From the NCBI GenBank assembly GCA_031264145.1, contig JAISEK010000127.1, positions 1 to 64,000 of the forward strand: 64,000 nt of DNA, given 5' to 3'. The DNA is from Deltaproteobacteria bacterium. GTDB lineage: Bacteria; Desulfobacterota; Desulfarculia; Adiutricales; Adiutricaceae. This document shows, in pieces, positions 1 through 10,528 of this stretch (position 1 is the stretch's first letter; each line of letters starts with the position of its first letter). Under the pieces are notes generated by a model. It did not search any database. It saw nothing but the letters and a program-made list of their open reading frames with translations, and was not told where the DNA came from. A program made the position numbers and the translations under genes.

Positions 1-33
1 GCTCCATGAGTACCCATGACAACATAAAAAACG

Positions 34-59
34 AAAACCCCATGTAAACCATGGGGTTT
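34..59 (-). terminator. Intrinsic terminator downstream of tRNA-Thr
   Basis: On the minus strand AACCCCATG-GTTTA-CATGGGGTT followed by TTCGTTTTTT; 9-bp stem directly 3' of the tRNA. Confidence 0.7.
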
Positions 60-101
60 AGGAAGAACTGGCAAGACATGAAAACTGGCCAAAAAACGTG
101 C

Positions 102-177
102 TGGAGCCGGCAATGGGACTTGAACCCGCAACCCCCTGATTACAAATCAGGTGCTCTGCCAATTGAGCTATGCCGGC
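102..177 (-). tRNA. tRNA-Thr(TGT), CCA encoded
   Basis: Minus strand GCCGGCATAGCTCAATTGGCAGAGCACCTGATTTGTAATCAGGGGGTTGCGGGTTCAAGTCCCATTGCCGGCTCCA; cloverleaf with anticodon loop TTTGTAA and GGTTCAAGTCC T-arm. Confidence 0.95.
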
Positions 178-195
178 TCGAGGGAGGGCCCGCTG

Positions 196-230
196 GGCAA
201 GCACCTGATTTGTAATCAGGAGTGCTTGCC
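196..230. repeat. Hairpin carrying a 21-nt copy of the tRNA-Thr anticodon arm
   Basis: GGCAAGCACCTGATTTGTAATCAGGAGTGCTTGCC: 15 bp paired, 2-nt bulge, TGT loop. Positions 200-220 (AGCACCTGATTTGTAATCAGG) equal the tRNA sequence in inverted orientation. Confidence 0.8.
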
Positions 231-311
231 GCAGGCCATTATTTAGCATTTTTTTGGGCCTGGCGCAAATGGTTTCTCGCGGGCCAGGGAACTTTGGGCC
301 TATTGCAAGGC

Positions 312-2384
312 CTATTCAAGGACGGCCCGGCGGGAAAGACGGATCTTGCCCTGCTTGTCGATGCCCAGGACCTTGACGTCGATGATGTCGCCCTCCCTGA
401 CCACGTCCGAGACCCTCTGGACGCGCTCGTTGGCCAGCTGGGATATGTGGACCAGGCCATCGGTGCCTGGCAGGATCTCTACGAAGGCGCCGAACTCGAG
501 GACCTTGACCACCTTGCCGGTGTAGACCTTGTCGATCTCGGGGGACTGGGTGTAGCGCCTGACGGCCTCGGCGGCCGCCTCGGCCTTCTCGGCGTTGGGG
601 GCGTAGATGGTGACCTTGCCGCTGTCCTCGACCTCGACGCGGGACTCGGTCTCGGCCTGGATGCTCTTGATGATCTTGCCACCTGGGCCGATGACGTCCT
701 TGATCTTCTCGGGGTTTATCTCCATCATGTAGGTCTTGGGGGCGTACTGGGAGATCTCGGTCCTGGGGGCCCTGATGGACTTGCTCATGCACTCAAGGAT
801 GTGGAGCCGCGCGTCCTTGGCCTGGGCCAGGGCCCTGGTCATGATGTCCCTGGTGACGCCCTTGATCTTGATGTCCATCTGGACGGCGGTCACCCCGGTC
901 ATGGTCCCGGCGACCTTGAAGTCCATGTCGCCCAGGTGGTCCTCGTCGCCCAGTATGTCGGTGAGGACGACCACGTTGTCGCCCTCGACCACCAGGCCCA
1001 TGGCCACGCCCGCCACCGGGGCGCTGATGGGGACGCCGGCGTCCATCAGGGCCAGGGTGCCGGAGCAGACCGAGGCCATGGAGGATGAGCCGTTGGACTC
1101 CAGTATCTCGGAGACCAGCCTGATGGTGTAGGGGAATTTGTCCCTGGACGGCAACACGGTCCGTAGGGCCCGCTCGGCCAGGGCCCCGTGGCCAATCTCG
1201 CGGCGGCCGGGGGCGCCAAGCCTCTTGACCTCGCCGGTGCAGTAGGGCGGGAAGTTGTAGTGGAGCATGAACGACTTCGAGGTGTCGCCTATGACCGTGT
1301 CCAGCCTCTGGTCGTCGTAGCTGGTGCCCAGGGTGGCCACGCCCAGGCTCTGGGTCTCGCCCCTGGTGAAGAGGGCCGAGCCGTGGGCCCTGGGCAGGTA
1401 CCCGACCTCGCAGTCGATGGGCCTGACCTGGGTCAGGGTCCGGCCGTCGATGCGCCGTCCCTCGGAGAGGATCGAGCCCCGGAGGATCTCGGCCTCGAGC
1501 TGGTGGATGGCGCTGGAGATGTCGGCGCCGCCCTCGGGGTGGGCCTCGGCTAGCTCGGCCTTGGCCCTGGCCTTGAGGGCGGAGACCTGGGCATGCCTGG
1601 GCATCTTCTCCTTGACCGTCAGGGCCTGGCGCATGTCCTCGCGGTAGGCGTTCTTGACCTTCTCGATGAGGGCCTGATCGACCGTGATCTCAGGGACGGG
1701 CCTCTTGGGCTTGCCCAGGGCCTTCCGGAACTCCAGCTGGATGTCCAGCAGAGGCCGCACGGCCTCCTGGGCCACGAAGATGGCGTCCAGGAGAACCGAC
1801 TCGGGGACCTGGTGGGCCCCGCCCTCGACCATGACCACGGCCTCGGGGCTGGAGGAGACGATAAGGACCAGGTCGGCCTCGGCCAGCTGCGCCTGCACGG
1901 GGTTCACGACCAGGCCTCCGCCGACCCTGGCCACCCTGGTGCCGGCGATGGGGCCATCGAAGGGTATGTCGGAGACGGTCAGGGCGGCCGAGGCGGCCAG
2001 CATGGCCAAAAGGTCGGGGTCGTACTTGTCGTCAACCGACAGGGCCTGGGCGATGACCTGGGTCTCGTAGGTCCAGCCCTTGGCTATGAGGGGCCGGCAG
2101 GGCCGGTCGATGAACCTGGAGGTGAGGGTCTCCTTCTCGGTGGGCCGCCCGATCTCGCGCCGGAAGAAGTTGCCCGGGATGCGCCCGACCGAGTAGAAGC
2201 GCTCCTGGTAGTCCACGGTCAAGGGCAGGAAGTCGATGCCCTCCCTCTTGTCGTTGGAGGCCTGGGCCGTGGCCAGGACGACCGTCTCGCCCAGGGTCAC
2301 CAGGACGGATCCGCTGGCCTGCTTGGCTATTTTTCCCGACTCGATTGACAGCGTGGCCTCGCCAAACTTGGTTTCGATTTTCAT
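312..2384 (-). CDS. pnp: Polyribonucleotide nucleotidyltransferase (PNPase)
   Basis: MKIETKFGEATLSIESGKIAKQASGSVLVTLG...; tandem RNase PH domains, KH (IGPGGKIIKSI) and S1 domain at the C-terminus. Confidence 0.97.
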   Translation of the reverse strand: MKIETKFGEATLSIESGKIAKQASGSVLVTLGETVVLATAQASNDKREGIDFLPLTVDYQERFYSVGRIPGNFFRREIGRPTEKETLTSRFIDRPCRPLIAKGWTYETQVIAQALSVDDKYDPDLLAMLAASAALTVSDIPFDGPIAGTRVARVGGGLVVNPVQAQLAEADLVLIVSSSPEAVVMVEGGAHQVPESVLLDAIFVAQEAVRPLLDIQLEFRKALGKPKRPVPEITVDQALIEKVKNAYREDMRQALTVKEKMPRHAQVSALKARAKAELAEAHPEGGADISSAIHQLEAEILRGSILSEGRRIDGRTLTQVRPIDCEVGYLPRAHGSALFTRGETQSLGVATLGTSYDDQRLDTVIGDTSKSFMLHYNFPPYCTGEVKRLGAPGRREIGHGALAERALRTVLPSRDKFPYTIRLVSEILESNGSSSMASVCSGTLALMDAGVPISAPVAGVAMGLVVEGDNVVVLTDILGDEDHLGDMDFKVAGTMTGVTAVQMDIKIKGVTRDIMTRALAQAKDARLHILECMSKSIRAPRTEISQYAPKTYMMEINPEKIKDVIGPGGKIIKSIQAETESRVEVEDSGKVTIYAPNAEKAEAAAEAVRRYTQSPEIDKVYTGKVVKVLEFGAFVEILPGTDGLVHISQLANERVQRVSDVVREGDIIDVKVLGIDKQGKIRLSRRAVLE

Positions 2385-2586
2385 TTCCTTGTTCCCTTCC
2401 CTTTTCCTTTGCCTCTCCCAACCATTTCCTGAATTGGGTTTTGGGGTCTCCCCGCCCTGCGCGGGGGCCGCCCCGGTAGACTCGTGTTTTTCCTTTGACC
2501 GCATGGGGCCAGGCTCACGCCGGGGATAACCACGGCGGGGCTGCCGGCGCTTTCGTCCGGCAGCCGCTCTGGGGGCGGCCCCGGGC

Positions 2587-2856
2587 CTACTTGCGCAGGC
2601 CCAGCTTGCCGATAAGGACGCGGTAGCGGCCTATGTCCTGCCTTTTCAGGTAGCTCAGGAGCCGGCGGCGTTGGCCGACCAGCTTGAGAAGGCCCCTCCT
2701 GGAGGTGTGGTCCTTGTGGTGGGTCTTGAAGTGTTCCGTCAGGTTGACGATCCTCTCGGTCAACAGGGCCACCTGGACCTCGGTGCTGCCGGTGTCGGTC
2801 TCGTGCTGGCGGAACGTTCCTATAAGCTCGACGGTTTTCTCTGGGGTGATGGACAT
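2587..2856 (-). CDS. rpsO: 30S ribosomal protein S15
   Basis: 89 aa [70 protein letters not shown]; upstream of pnp. Confidence 0.97.
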   Translation of the reverse strand: MSITPEKTVELIGTFRQHETDTGSTEVQVALLTERIVNLTEHFKTHHKDHTSRRGLLKLVGQRRRLLSYLKRQDIGRYRVLIGKLGLRK

Positions 2857-3833
2857 CTTTGATCCCTGCCTTGTTCGGTGTTGGCGCCGGGCCAGGATGC
2901 GGCCGGCATGAATACCCGCAGGGGCCGCAAGAAAGGCCCCCGGGGCTTCCCATGGCTGGCGTCGTCGTCGCCTGGGAGGAAATTTTCGGCCAGGGCGGCC
3001 AGTCGTCCGCACGGGGCTATGATCTTGTGCAGCCCAGTTGGCGCCTGGGGCGGGGCCGGGAGACCGAGGCCGGAGCACAGGCGCCTCAGGGCCTCCGGTG
3101 GGAGCTCCAGCTCCGGCAGGTGGCCCAGGGCCTGGCGGGGGGGCATGACCCTGGCCAGGAGTTCCTCCCTGGACGAGGGGAGGGTCAGGGCCCCGTCGAG
3201 CCCGAAGTCGCCTATCGAGAGGCGGCGGAGGGCCGAGAGGGCCCCGCCGCCCAGGCCCAGGGCCAGGCCCAGGTCCCTGGCCAGCGACCTCACGTAGTAG
3301 CCGGAGGAGACCTGGGCCTCCAGGGTCAGGAGGGGCGGCCTGTAGTCGAGAAGCCTGAGGCTGAAGGCCGTGACCGCCCGTGGCGGCAGCTCGACGGGTC
3401 GCCCGGCGCGGGCCTCCCTGTGGGCCGTCCTCCCGGCCACCTTGATGGCCGAGATGGCCGGCGGGACCTGGAGGCCAGGGCCCTCCAGGGTGTCCAGGGC
3501 CATGGCGGCCTCGGAAGGGCCGGGCCAGGGACCGGGCCACTCGGAGAGCGTCCGGCCGGTGACGTCGAGGCTGTCGGTGGAAAGGCCCAGGCGGACCGTG
3601 GCCAGGTAGGACTTCCGGGACTTGACCAGCCAGGGTTCTAGGCGCGTGGCGGAGCCCAGGAGGATGGCCATCAGCCCCGTGGCCATGGGGTCCAGTGTCC
3701 CGGCGTGGCCGACCCTTTTCTGGCCGGCTATCCTCCGGACCTGGTTGACCAGATCGTGGCTGGTGAGGCCGCCGCCCTTGTCGACCAAAAGGAGCCCGTC
3801 AATCGCGGGGGGGGCCTGGCCTTGTCCGGTCAA
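2820..3833 (-). CDS. truB: tRNA pseudouridine(55) synthase TruB
   Basis: [48 protein letters not shown]; likely TTG start overlapping the end of nrnA; C-terminus overlaps rpsO start. Confidence 0.92.
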   Translation of the reverse strand: MTGQGQAPPAIDGLLLVDKGGGLTSHDLVNQVRRIAGQKRVGHAGTLDPMATGLMAILLGSATRLEPWLVKSRKSYLATVRLGLSTDSLDVTGRTLSEWPGPWPGPSEAAMALDTLEGPGLQVPPAISAIKVAGRTAHREARAGRPVELPPRAVTAFSLRLLDYRPPLLTLEAQVSSGYYVRSLARDLGLALGLGGGALSALRRLSIGDFGLDGALTLPSSREELLARVMPPRQALGHLPELELPPEALRRLCSGLGLPAPPQAPTGLHKIIAPCGRLAALAENFLPGDDDASHGKPRGPFLRPLRVFMPAASWPGANTEQGRDQRCPSPQRKPSSL

Positions 3834-4870
3834 CCGTCCTTCCCCTGGGGCAGCAAGGGAAGCACGATGGGGAGCAGCCGGGCCAGGGCCGTGGCCGGCC
3901 GGGGGCTGTCGTCGAGGTAGGCGGCGGCCTGTCTGTGCCCGCCGCCGCCCTGCGACCTGGCCAGTTCCCTGACGTCCACGGCGGGCCTGGAGCGCAGGCT
4001 TACCCTGGTCTGGCCATGGCCGTTGACCTTCAGGAGGGCGGCCACGTCGACCCCTGACAGGAGCAGGGGGTACTCGACCAGGCCCTCGGCCTCGTCCAGG
4101 CTTGAGCCGGTGCGGTCCAGCATTTCCTGGGTCAGGAGCATCGAGGCCATCCGGCCGTCGTGGTGAAGGGCCAGGGTGGCCAGGGACTCGCTCAGGAGGC
4201 GCATCCTGGTGGTGGACCAGTTGCGCCTGAGATACTGGTTGATGTGCTCTATGTCCCCGCCCAGCGAGACCAGCACCGAGGCCTGCCTCAGGCACTCGCT
4301 GGTGGCGTTGCCCTGGCTGAAGGAGCCGGTGTCACTGATCAGGGCCGCCAGCAGGGCCTCCACGATCGGCGGGCTGAACTCCGCCCCCAGGGCCTCTATG
4401 ACCTTGAAGACGAGCTCGCCCGTGGCCGAGGCCAGGTGGTCGATGAAGCCGGCCCTGTAGTTGACCGGGGCCTGGCCGGAGTGGTGGTGGTCGATGGCCA
4501 CGTAGGGCGGGAAGGCCTCGGGCCGGCAGTCCTTGGCCTCCGGCCAGACCCTGGACGGGGAGAGGCAGTCGACCAGGACCATGAGGTCGAACCGCTGGGC
4601 CAAATCCGGGCCGAGGTCCAGGCTGGAGACGAATTTCTTCCCCCTGGTCAGGAAATCGAGGCTCTTGGCCACCATCCCCGTCAGGCCCACGGTCACCTCC
4701 CGGCCCGGCCCGTCCAGGGCCAGGGCCAGGGCCAGGGCCGAGCCCAGGGCGTCACCGTCGGGGTTCTGGTGGCCGACGATCAGAACCCTCCGGGCCACCC
4801 TGAGCATGGCCAGGAGACTCTCGGGCGGTTGGCTGACGTTGTCGCTGGTTTCGGTGGCCTTGGCGGTCAT
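3830..4870 (-). CDS. nrnA: DHH/DHHA1 phosphoesterase (NrnA-like oligoribonuclease)
   Basis: VGHQNPDGDALGSALALALAL, DHHHSG motif, C-terminal GGGHRQAAA DHHA1 motif; located between rbfA and truB. Confidence 0.9.
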   Translation of the reverse strand: MTAKATETSDNVSQPPESLLAMLRVARRVLIVGHQNPDGDALGSALALALALDGPGREVTVGLTGMVAKSLDFLTRGKKFVSSLDLGPDLAQRFDLMVLVDCLSPSRVWPEAKDCRPEAFPPYVAIDHHHSGQAPVNYRAGFIDHLASATGELVFKVIEALGAEFSPPIVEALLAALISDTGSFSQGNATSECLRQASVLVSLGGDIEHINQYLRRNWSTTRMRLLSESLATLALHHDGRMASMLLTQEMLDRTGSSLDEAEGLVEYPLLLSGVDVAALLKVNGHGQTRVSLRSRPAVDVRELARSQGGGGHRQAAAYLDDSPRPATALARLLPIVLPLLPQGKDG

Positions 4871-4934
4871 CGGGGCTCCTTGGGGGGCCTGGGGAGGGGG
4901 GTGGGGCCGGAAATCGGGGGGCGCGCGGGCGGCA

Positions 4935-5345
4935 TCAGGGAAGGCCGCCTTCACCGGCATCGCCGTCGTCCTCGCCGCACTGGGAGTCGGGGGGGGCGGC
5001 CTGGTCCATCAGGCCCAGCTGGCCGAGAATCTGGCCCACGTGCTGGGCGTACTCAAGGTTCCGGTCATGCTCGAAGATGACCTTCGGGGCGTACTTGAGA
5101 TCCAGGTTGGCGGCAAGGTACGAGCGCACGAAGCCGGAGGCCTTCTCCAGGGCCGTCCTGGCCTCGTCCAGGCGCCCGGAGTCAAGAAGGCTGTAGAATA
5201 TCCTGGCCGTCTGGAGATTGCCGCTTATTATGGCCCGGGTGACCGTCACCCCCCTGAGCCGCGGGTCCTTGCTTTTGGTGAGGATAAGCTCGTTGACCGT
5301 GGAGCTTATCAGGCTGTTCATTCTCTCGAGTCGCTGGCGGCTCAT
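4935..5345 (-). CDS. rbfA: Ribosome-binding factor A
   Basis: MSRQRLERMNSLISSTVNELILTKSKDPRLRGVTVTRAIISGNLQTARIFYSLL; typical RbfA. Confidence 0.93.
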   Translation of the reverse strand: MSRQRLERMNSLISSTVNELILTKSKDPRLRGVTVTRAIISGNLQTARIFYSLLDSGRLDEARTALEKASGFVRSYLAANLDLKYAPKVIFEHDRNLEYAQHVGQILGQLGLMDQAAPPDSQCGEDDGDAGEGGLP

Positions 5346-5412
5346 GGATTGTTCCTCGGGGCCAAGGCCGGCCTTCGGCTAGGGCGCCGGGGTGACGGCC
5401 GGGGACGCCCTT

Positions 5413-5745
5413 TCACGGCCGCCCGTCTTCCGGCGCAAAGTCGTCGACCTGGTCGGAGTAGATCGGGCAGATGATCTCCGAATCGACCACCTCGGCATCG
5501 GCGTGGTCATCGACGAAATTGAGTATGTGGTCAAGCACCCGGTTCAGCAGGCGGGCGTCCGAGCCCATGACCGAAAAGCCGATCACGGCCGTCTCGTGGC
5601 GGTCCTGGCCGCCGACCTCCGAGGCCGAGGCGTTGAAGCGGGCCTTGACCCGGCCCAGGATGCTCTTCACCACCCGGCGCTTTTCCTTGAGGCTGGAGTT
5701 GCCCTCTAGGAAGAGCGTTACCAGAAGGATGCCGACGACGGCCAT
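5413..5745 (-). CDS. DUF503 (YlxP-like) protein
   Basis: MAVVGILLVTLFLEGNSSLKEKRRVVKSILGRVKARFNASASEVGGQD; 110 aa, between infB and rbfA. Confidence 0.9.
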   Translation of the reverse strand: MAVVGILLVTLFLEGNSSLKEKRRVVKSILGRVKARFNASASEVGGQDRHETAVIGFSVMGSDARLLNRVLDHILNFVDDHADAEVVDSEIICPIYSDQVDDFAPEDGRP

Positions 5746-5747
5746 CT

Positions 5748-8700
5748 CTAGCCCAGGTTGCCGGCCCCGGTCTGGGCGGAATCGGCCTTGCTGGCCGCCT
5801 CGGCCGCGGCCCGCTCCACGGCCTCGTTTATCAGGTCGACCGTGGCCGCCGTCTCCTCGATCTGGTAGACCTCCAGGCGGTCGCCCTCCCTGACGTCGCT
5901 GTGGCCGTCGAGGCTCAGGCCGCACTCATAGCCGGCCAGGACCTCCCGGACGTCGTTCTTCTCCCTCTTGAGGGAGGCCACCCGTCCGTCGTAGATGGCC
6001 TCCTTGTCCCTGATGAGCTTGACCCTTGACCCGCGGGCCACCTTGCCCTCGGAGACGTAGCAGCCGGCCACCTGGCCCACCTTGGTGATGAAGAAGATGG
6101 CCCTGACCTCGATCTGGCCCACGATCTTGACGTTCTTGATGGGATCCAGCAGCCCGGCCATGGCCTCCTTGATGTCGTCGAGGAGACGGTAGATGACGTC
6201 GTAGTAGCGGACCTGGACCTGCTCGGCCTCGGCCACCTCCTGGACCTTCGAGATCGGCGGCTTGACCCCGAAGCAGATGATCAGGGCCTTTGAGGCCGAG
6301 GCCAGCATGATGTCGGTCTCGGTGACCACGCCGATGGAGGAATGGATGACGGTGATCTTGATCTCGGGGGTGGAGAACTTGGCCACGGCGTCGAGGATGG
6401 CCTCCAGGGAGCCCTGCACGTCGGCCTTGAGGATGAGGTTCAGGCCCTTGACGGCGCCGGCCTTGATATGGTCGAAGAGGTTCTCCAGGGTGAGCTTGGA
6501 GGTCTTGACCAGGACCGACTCGCGCTGCTTGAGGAGGCGGTGCTGGCTGACCTGCTTGGCCTGCTTGTCGTCCTCCATGACGATGAACTCGTCCCCGGCC
6601 TGGGGGACGCCGCTGATGCCCTGGATCTCCACGGGCATGGCCGGCCCGGCCTCCTCGACCTTCAGGCCCTGGTCGTTGAACATGGCCCGGACCTTGCCGT
6701 GGAAGACCCCGCAGACGTAGGTGTCGCCCTGCCTGAGGAGCCCCTCGCCCACCAGGACGGTGGCCATGGCCCCGCGGCCCTTGTCCAGGCGGGCGTCGAT
6801 GATGCGGCCCCTGGCCGGGCCATCGGAGCGGGACTTGAGCTCCAGGAGGTCGGCCTGCAGCAGGATCATGTCGAGTAGCTCGTCCACGCCCTGGCCGGTC
6901 TTGGCCGAGATGTCGACGAAGACCGTGTCGCCGCCCCAGGACTCCTGGGTCAGGCCCAGCTCCATCATCTGGCGGCGGATGCGCTCGGGGTCCGCCCCGG
7001 GCTTGTCGATTTTGTTGACGGCCACGATGATGGGCACCTTGGCCGCCTTGGCGTGGTCCGCCGCCTCCCTGGTCTGGGGCATGACCCCGTCGTCGGCGGC
7101 CACTATGAGGATGACGATGTCCGTCACCTGGGCGCCCCTGGAGCGCATGGCCGTGAAGGCCTCGTGGCCGGGGGTGTCCAGGAAGGTGATGTAGCGCTCG
7201 CCGACCTTGACGTGGTAGGCCCCGATGTGCTGGGTGATGCCGCCGGCCTCGCCCTCCTGGATCTTGGTCTTGCGGATGTAGTCCAGAAGGGAGGTCTTGC
7301 CATGGTCGACGTGGCCCATGATGGTCACCACCGGGGAACGGGTGGACAGGGGATACTTCTCGCCGACGTCGGGGAGGGGGAGGAAGTCGCCCTCGTCGAA
7401 GGCCGACTTCTCCACGTCGTAGCCGAACTCGGCGGCCACCAGGGTGGCCGTGTCGAAGTCGAGCGACTGGTTGAGGCCGGCCATGACCCCCAGGGACATG
7501 AGCTTCTTGATGATGTCCCCGGCCTTGAGCGACAGGCGGTGGGCCAGCTCGGAGACGGTGATGACCTCGTCGACCTTTATGCGCCGCTTGATGGCCTTGG
7601 GGACCGTAATCTCGGTCTTGGACTGGGTTTTCTTGGACGACTTGGGCTTCTTCCTGGATCTCTCCCAGGTGCCCTCGGAGTAGAGATCGGTCCTCTCGAC
7701 CAGCTCCCGGCGCCTGGTGTTCCGGTTGTCGGCCGGTCCGCGGTCGGCAAAGCCGCCCTTCTTCTTGCGGTCGCCGCGCTTTCTCGTCGCGTCGGAGGAC
7801 GAGGGGGGAGGCCCGGCGTCCGGGCGGCCCCCGCCTGGGCGGGGCGGGCCGCCACCTGGCCTGGGCGGGCCACCTGGCCTGGGCGGGCCTCCGGGGCGGA
7901 GCCCGACGGGCTTGCCCGGGAAACGGGGCGGGCCGCCTGGCCCGCTGCCGGGGGCCCTGTCGCGCTCGGTCATCCAGGGCTTGGCCACGCCGACGACCCT
8001 GGCGGGCTCGTTCTGGCCGGCGAACCTGGGGCCGGTCGGCCCCAGGTTTCGGCCGGTCGGGCGGCCCTGGGAAAGCTCGCGGGTCACCCGTCCGCCACCG
8101 CCGGGACGGTCGCTGCGGGGAGGCCTGGCGTCCTGGCCGTCCGTCCTGGGGCCGGCCGCCTGGTCGGCGGCGGCCATTGGTGCCGCCTCGATGGCCTGGG
8201 GGGCGTCGGCCGTCTGGGGCGCTCCCGCCGGGGTGGCCTCGGCGGCCGGCTGGCCCGGGAGGCCCTCGGGCGTCGGCTGGGTCGGGAACAGTTTGAGGAA
8301 ATCGGGGACCTGGTTCTTCTCGGACGCTATGGAGGGCACTTTGCCTTGGCCTCTGGAGTCTGGTGACTTTATGGTCTGCTGTATGCCGACGATGGTGGCC
8401 TTGTCGAACTTTCCGCCCGCTATCCTGATCGGTTTCGGCCTGGGCTCGGGGTCAGGCGCCTGGCCCTTCTGGCCTCCCTCGGCGCCGGTCTCGGGCGTCT
8501 CCTGGGAGGGGGAGCCGTCAGGGGCTCCCGCCCCGGCCTGCGCGGACCTGGGCTCGTCGCCGTCGGGAAGGCCGGCGGCCTCCTGGGCCTCGGGCCCGTC
8601 GCCGGCCTTCTTGCGGCGCCTGACTACCGGCTTGGGGCCGGAGGAGGCCATGAGGTCGGCGATCTTGCTCTTGATCTCCTCGGCCACGCTCTCCTCTACG

Positions 8701-8819
8701 CTGTGGGATGGCCCAAACTTGTTCCCGGGCATGATCGACAGATCGGCCATGCGCTGCAGAAGCTCTGTGCTGGTCATCGACAGTTCCTTGGCCAGTTCGT
8801 GAATCCTTTTTTTACCCAT
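5748..8819 (-). CDS. infB: Translation initiation factor IF-2
   Basis: GTPase core TIMGHVDHGKTSLLDYIRKTKIQEGEAGGITQHIGAY; Pro/Gly-rich N-terminal region. Confidence 0.98.
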   Translation of the reverse strand: MGKKRIHELAKELSMTSTELLQRMADLSIMPGNKFGPSHSVEESVAEEIKSKIADLMASSGPKPVVRRRKKAGDGPEAQEAAGLPDGDEPRSAQAGAGAPDGSPSQETPETGAEGGQKGQAPDPEPRPKPIRIAGGKFDKATIVGIQQTIKSPDSRGQGKVPSIASEKNQVPDFLKLFPTQPTPEGLPGQPAAEATPAGAPQTADAPQAIEAAPMAAADQAAGPRTDGQDARPPRSDRPGGGGRVTRELSQGRPTGRNLGPTGPRFAGQNEPARVVGVAKPWMTERDRAPGSGPGGPPRFPGKPVGLRPGGPPRPGGPPRPGGGPPRPGGGRPDAGPPPSSSDATRKRGDRKKKGGFADRGPADNRNTRRRELVERTDLYSEGTWERSRKKPKSSKKTQSKTEITVPKAIKRRIKVDEVITVSELAHRLSLKAGDIIKKLMSLGVMAGLNQSLDFDTATLVAAEFGYDVEKSAFDEGDFLPLPDVGEKYPLSTRSPVVTIMGHVDHGKTSLLDYIRKTKIQEGEAGGITQHIGAYHVKVGERYITFLDTPGHEAFTAMRSRGAQVTDIVILIVAADDGVMPQTREAADHAKAAKVPIIVAVNKIDKPGADPERIRRQMMELGLTQESWGGDTVFVDISAKTGQGVDELLDMILLQADLLELKSRSDGPARGRIIDARLDKGRGAMATVLVGEGLLRQGDTYVCGVFHGKVRAMFNDQGLKVEEAGPAMPVEIQGISGVPQAGDEFIVMEDDKQAKQVSQHRLLKQRESVLVKTSKLTLENLFDHIKAGAVKGLNLILKADVQGSLEAILDAVAKFSTPEIKITVIHSSIGVVTETDIMLASASKALIICFGVKPPISKVQEVAEAEQVQVRYYDVIYRLLDDIKEAMAGLLDPIKNVKIVGQIEVRAIFFITKVGQVAGCYVSEGKVARGSRVKLIRDKEAIYDGRVASLKREKNDVREVLAGYECGLSLDGHSDVREGDRLEVYQIEETAATVDLINEAVERAAAEAASKADSAQTGAGNLG

Positions 8820-8853
8820 CCCTTTGACACCTGTCCCTGTGAATTGACGCTGT

Positions 8854-9141
8854 TCAGCCCCGCCCCAGGGCTGAGAGATCCGGATTGGCGATCTTGAGGG
8901 CCCGAGCCAGGCGGCCCTTCTGGGTGGCTTTCTCCAAGCAGCCCGGGTCGTCGTGGCAGACCCAGGCCCCGCGGCCAGGCAGCCTTCGGCAGGGGTCCGG
9001 GACCACCCTGGCCCGATCCAGGCCGGGGGCCAGGGCCAGCCGGCGAAGCTCGGCGGCCGGGCGGCGGCGGCGGCAGCCCAGGCAGGTCCTGACCGGGCCG
9101 GGGACCGTCGGCTCCCCGCCGCCCCCGTCAGAGGGCCTCAT
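8854..9141 (-). CDS. YlxR/DUF448 family nucleic-acid-binding protein
   Basis: VRTCLGCRRRRPAAELRRLAL...GRGAWVC; between nusA and infB. Confidence 0.87.
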   Translation of the reverse strand: MRPSDGGGGEPTVPGPVRTCLGCRRRRPAAELRRLALAPGLDRARVVPDPCRRLPGRGAWVCHDDPGCLEKATQKGRLARALKIANPDLSALGRG

Positions 9142-10528
9142 CGGGCCCGTCGGCCGGGGTCTCGCCAATCGCGGCCGCCCCGGGCTCCAGGGCCTCGGGG
9201 GCGGCCGGGGCCTCCCGCTCGGCCTTCTGGGAGAAGAAGTCCTTGGCCATGGCCTCCCTGGCCGCCTCCTCGGCGTCCTCGCGGGCCAGGTTGTCGACGT
9301 AGTCCTTGGCCGCGTCCCAGATCTGCTTGGCCTTGCCCTGTGGCAGGCCATCGATCATCGACAGCTGCTCCGGCTCGACCTCGATTATGTCCTTGGCCGA
9401 GCCATAGCCGGCCTCGAACAGGAGGTCGGCCGTGACCTCGCCGACGCCGGGGAGGCGCAGGAGGGACTGGTAGCCGTCCTTGAGGGCCCGCTGGTACTTG
9501 CTCTCGTTCTTGACGTCGATGCGCCAGCCCACCAGCCTGGAGGCCAGACGGACGTTCTGTCCCTTGCGCCCGATGGCCAGCGACAGCTGCTCGTCCGGGA
9601 CGATGACCTCAAGGGAGCGGACGTCCTCGTCGACCACCACGCGGATGACCCCGGCCGGGGCCAGGGCGCTGGCCACGTAGTGGGCGATGTCGGCGCTGTA
9701 CGGTATGATGTCGATCTTCTCACCCTTGAGCTCCTGGACCACGCTCTGGACCCTGGAGCCCCGGAGGCCCACGCAGGCCCCGACCGGGTCTATCTCGTTG
9801 TCGGAGGTGGTCACGGCTATCTTGGCCCGGCTGCCTGGCTCCCTGGCCACGGACACTATCTTGACTATGCCCTCGGAAATCTCGGGCACCTCGGCCTCGA
9901 AGAGGGCGGCCAAAAAGTCCGGGTGGGTGCGGGAGAGGATGATCTGGGGACCGCGGCTGACCAGCTTGGCGTCGATGATGAGGGCCCTGAGCCTCTCGCC
10001 ACGGTGGTAGTAGGTCTCCCTGGGAATCTGCTCGGAGGATGGCAGAAGGGCCTCGGACCGGCCCAGGTTCAGGATGATGTTGCCCTTGTCGACCCGCTGG
10101 ATGATGCCGTTGACTATCTCGCCGACCCGATCCTTGTACTCGTCGAAGATGAGGTCCCGCTCGGCGTCCTTCATCCGCTGGATGATGACCTGCTTGGCCG
10201 ACTGGGCGGCGATGCGCCCGAAGTTGGAGGCGTCGAGCTTGACGCCCAGCTCCTCGCCGAGGGCCGACTCGGGGTCCAGCTTCTTGGCCTCCTCCAGGGA
10301 AATCTGGGTCCCGGGGCTGGTGACCTCCTCGACCACCTCCTTGAAGTGGAAGACGTCGATTTCCCCGGTCTCCTCGTTGAAGGTGACCTCGAAGTTGTCG
10401 CTGAGACCGTACTTGCGCTTGGCGGCCGACCTGATGGCCTCCTCCAGGGTGATGATCAGGACCGAGCGGTCCAGGCCCTTGTCGCGGCAAATCTGGTCAA
10501 TGATTCTCTTAAGTTCCTGATTGTTCAT
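9128..10528 (-). CDS. nusA: Transcription termination/antitermination protein NusA
   Basis: [42 protein letters not shown]1 and KH motifs ([24 protein letters not shown]). Confidence 0.97.
   Translation of the reverse strand: MNNQELKRIIDQICRDKGLDRSVLIITLEEAIRSAAKRKYGLSDNFEVTFNEETGEIDVFHFKEVVEEVTSPGTQISLEEAKKLDPESALGEELGVKLDASNFGRIAAQSAKQVIIQRMKDAERDLIFDEYKDRVGEIVNGIIQRVDKGNIILNLGRSEALLPSSEQIPRETYYHRGERLRALIIDAKLVSRGPQIILSRTHPDFLAALFEAEVPEISEGIVKIVSVAREPGSRAKIAVTTSDNEIDPVGACVGLRGSRVQSVVQELKGEKIDIIPYSADIAHYVASALAPAGVIRVVVDEDVRSLEVIVPDEQLSLAIGRKGQNVRLASRLVGWRIDVKNESKYQRALKDGYQSLLRLPGVGEVTADLLFEAGYGSAKDIIEVEPEQLSMIDGLPQGKAKQIWDAAKDYVDNLAREDAEEAAREAMAKDFFSQKAEREAPAAPEALEPGAAAIGETPADGPDEAL

Noticed and set aside
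222-1088. Long plus-strand ORFs antisense to pnp, infB, nusA and other housekeeping genes
   Set aside because: Shadow ORFs produced by high GC at third codon positions; the opposite strand encodes clear conserved proteins.
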